NCBI GenBank assembly: GCA_017163975.1
Contig: JAFFSR010000237.1
Coordinates: 2,604,001 to 2,668,000, forward strand
Reading direction: 5' to 3'
Length of the DNA: 64,000 nucleotides
Source: Anastatus disparis
Lineage: Eukaryota > Arthropoda > Insecta > Hymenoptera > Eupelmidae
Made by a program: the position numbers and the translations under genes
Shown: in pieces, positions 61,266 through 64,000 of the stretch
Layout: the number at the start of each line of letters is the position of its first letter
How positions within the stretch are numbered: position 1 is the stretch's first letter
The notes under the pieces: generated by a model
What the model was told of the DNA's origin: nothing
The model's input: the letters and a program-made list of their open reading frames with translations, nothing else
Database searches by the model: none

Positions 61266-63898
61266 TCATTTATACATCATTACATCCGGTGATTGATACA
61301 TGCACATATATGCATCGCACAAAAGTCTTTTGGCATGTTCAGGAAGTGATCTATCATCTGTTACTGTAGTCAAATAACTTGCACCTTTTTCACTTAACCA
61401 GTATGGAAAGTCTGGACATGGTACCATTTCAGGAATATTATAACCATTTTGTTCACCTATAAAAAATATTATGGAAATCTTTATAAGTAAAATATAAATT
61501 AAGTCACAAGAAATTTACCTTTCCTATCTGCCATAGAATCAAAAAAGCACCATGGTGCCTCTGAACCAGGAGCGCATTTTACAAACGAAACATAATGTGA
61601 TGTTTCAATACAAACTACAGCTAAAAGTTCCAAAAAAAGACGAGGTACTGCACAATGTTCTTTTAAAATTTCATATTCTATAGGTACAGTAAGAGGTTTT
61701 GGCTCATGATTTGTTCTTTTCTCATGACAATGCGCCTGAAACAATAATGTTGTTTAGAATAAATACTTTATAAAAATAATTTAGAAAAAAAATTTTTATT
61801 TCTACCTTTTGAAGACATTCTGCACAAAAAGTTATACTTTCCAAACCTTCCCCACATTGTCCATAACATTCCTTACATTCGAATTTCGCTAATTTGCCGC
61901 AAACTGTGCATTGTCTGGGAGCTGGAAATTTATTTATTCTTAATTTTATTTTGAATGATTAAAAATAATTTGTTTAAAAATTTTGTGCTATTTGAAAAAA
62001 TAAAAGTTCATTTAAAAAAAATGTATTTTTTGACATCTTTAACTTTTTTATAAACTCCAAATGATAAAGGATATTAATAAAAATAACGTCAAACAAACAA
62101 ATATATTGTATGATATAATATTTATAAATTATAATTATTTATCACTTATCACTATACTTACAATCTTCTATAATATCTGTAACATCCAACAGTAATGTAG
62201 GTTGTATTTTTGAATACATTTTGTATGATTTTCCAAATCGTGGCATTTGTAATATCAAGCATGCAGGTACTTCTCTTAGTCTAATATTACTTGTTAAAAA
62301 ACTTTGCTCCAATAATTGTTGAACTGTAGGTAAAGTAAGTTTATCATCTTTTTCAACAAAAAGTTGATAATGATAAGCACCCTGGCCAGAGCTTAATTGT
62401 AAAAATGGATCAGCCTTTAAAGTTTGTGCAACTAAAGATGTTAGAAATTCTTCAGGGTCTGTAAAAAACATATTTATAATCGTTACTTAATTGTATTTAT
62501 ATTATATAGAGAACATAATTTTGATTTGGCAACCTTTTTCTTCACTAGTTAGACCAGACACTGATGATGATTTCTCTAACAGTGTTCTCAATTTCATGAC
62601 GTGGTCAGCTCTAACAAATAAATTTCTTCTAAGAGGATTCACTATCTCTTCTCTTAATACTCTTTGAATTTCTTCGTATTCTAAACAGTCACTTTCTGTT
62701 GGTGGTCTACAAAATTTATAAGTCATGTCAGTTATTTAAAAGTTTTAAACAAGTAATATTAAATTAACTGACCTGAATATAAGACTATCAAATACACAGG
62801 TAAAGGCAAACATACTAAAAAGTGTGGCATCTAAATAACAGGAATTATGATGCCCCTGTATACCACGAAATTTTCCACAAATTTTGTTAAGATCATCTTT
62901 TACAACTATTGGTGGTACTGCTCCAGGTATAACAGAACTCTCAATGTTTTCAAAATCTGTTTCTATTTGAGATGTTTTCGGCGTATAATAACAACTACTA
63001 GCCTAAATATAAAATTATGATATATAAACTAACAAATTAATTTAAAAAAGAAATATTTAATTGAATATACATACTGCCATATCATATTGTTGACAATCAT
63101 TTACATCTGTAAACCATGCTTTTCTTGGATCACACTGGAAATATCTAATATTTTGGTATGTTCCATCGGTTGCTAATGGATGAACATTATCCTAAAAAAA
63201 AAAAAAAAATTTAATTGTTAATAGTATTTTAACACTAAATAACTGCATACGTTTTTTTAATAATAAAAATTTATAAAAATTAAAAATAAAATGATAACGT
63301 TACCAATTCAATGGCAGCCATCATTTTGCCTGAACTGGAATTTCCAGGTGCTCCAATCCAACGAACTACTCCATAATGTGACTCATTATCTACAAGCACC
63401 TTTACACATGATCCAATATTTAAATCAGTAGTATTTGAAGGTTGTACATTGTACTGATGTTGAATGTTTTTAGATATTTCTTCCACTTCATCATCTAAGA
63501 ATGTTAAGAATCATAAAATTATTTATACTGTAAGTATTTAAACACCAATAAAATATATAGATATATCTATAAATATAAAATTTTTTTGAAGTAAACAATG
63601 AAATTATCAATGAGTTCTTACTAAAATTTGAAGAAATATAATTATTTATTCCATGATCTATATTATTATTAATACTTAAATCTACATCACTACTCCACTT
63701 ATGTTCTAATACACAAACTGGAATATCTTGCAAAGATGCAGCCATTTCATAGACAAATTCTAATCTAAACTCATAGACATACTCATAGACATTACTACTG
63801 GCTGCTCTGAGAGCACCCAAGATACTGTCTAAATTTAAACTCCCCAAAGTTATTATTATCCCTTCCAAGGCACGCGGCAAGTTGAATCTAATAAGCTT
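61266..63898 (-). CDS. CYLD: CYLD deubiquitinase, 3' part (5' end outside window)
   Basis: Exons on the minus strand, right to left: ~63898-63622, 63494-63304, 63191-63075, 63002-62773, 62706-62534, 62458-62162, 61921-61806, 61735-61519, 61456-61266. CYLD removes Lys63- and Met1-linked ubiquitin chains and restrains NF-kB/JNK signalling. Seen: a CAP-Gly module (GSCVKVLVDNESHYGVVRWIG), the catalytic cysteine box GIQGHHNSCYLDATLF, a zinc-binding B-box-like insert (CTVCGKLAKFECKECYG ... CAECLQK, CHEKR) typical of CYLD, and the histidine box CIETSHYVSFVKC with FFDSMADRKG. Ends SPDVMMYK. All catalytic landmarks are present. Exact 5' boundary near 63898 is approximate, and a further exon may lie at 63964 onward. 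Confidence 0.93.
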
Positions 63899-63963
63899 CT
63901 AATATTTGTTGCTTAAATAGAAATTAAAATATCAACTATTATATATTATATATTAATAATTAC

Positions 63964-64000
63964 CAGAATTTAAAGGATCAAAACTTTTTGTGTTTCTGTA
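63964..64000 (-). CDS. possible further upstream CYLD exon, partial
   Basis: A GT donor at 63963-63962 (minus strand) follows an open segment running off the window edge. The open phase does not join cleanly to the next exon as I place it, so either that acceptor or this exon is wrong. Kept only as a low-confidence hint that CYLD continues. Confidence 0.2.

Overview
The window is AT-rich insect nuclear DNA: spliced genes with short introns, conserved arthropod orthologues, GT-AG boundaries and many short non-autonomous transposons. Two intronless ankyrin-repeat genes with a PRANC/F-box-like C-terminus point to a parasitoid wasp (Hymenoptera), where such genes are known. The insect call is firm; the wasp call is inference.

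Layout. (1) 1-15.57 kb has no coding sequence I can support. It is AT-rich with poly-T/poly-A runs, TGTATATA motifs and CG-rich patches, and could be a long UTR, an intron or intergenic DNA of a gene outside the window. A TATA+initiator promoter at 15573-15606 precedes a 39-codon ORF. (2) 16.7-22.2 kb holds LAMTOR4 (+), CCDC130/YJU2B (-), a nested pair of foldback elements and a five-finger C2H2 protein (-). (3) 24-44 kb is an accessory island. It contains an intact single-exon TDRD12/Yb-family Tudor-helicase (-), a small relic of a second copy, a zinc-finger relic (+), two tandem ANK-PRANC-like genes (+) on a ~4 kb segmental duplication, and a third TDRD12-like copy whose C-terminal half is broken. 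Foldback and MITE-like elements lie throughout. (4) 44-64 kb returns to conserved genes: AHCY (+) with a SINE and a large palindrome in intron 2, WDR59 (-, 20 exons), MAF1 (+, head-to-head with WDR59) and the 3' part of CYLD (-).

How the genes relate. LAMTOR4 (Ragulator), WDR59 (GATOR2) and MAF1 (a TORC1-regulated Pol III repressor) all belong to nutrient/TORC1 signalling, though they are not contiguous. TDRD12 proteins act in the piRNA pathway that silences transposons, and here they sit among many palindromic transposons whose transcripts would form long double-stranded RNA.

Most interesting: the two ANK-PRANC-like paralogues are identical over their first ~120 residues, differ at roughly a third of the next ~155 residues almost entirely by amino-acid-changing substitutions, then become similar again. 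That mosaic suggests gene conversion flanking a rapidly diversifying ankyrin segment. Empty-site comparisons inside the duplication also date three layers of transposon insertion.
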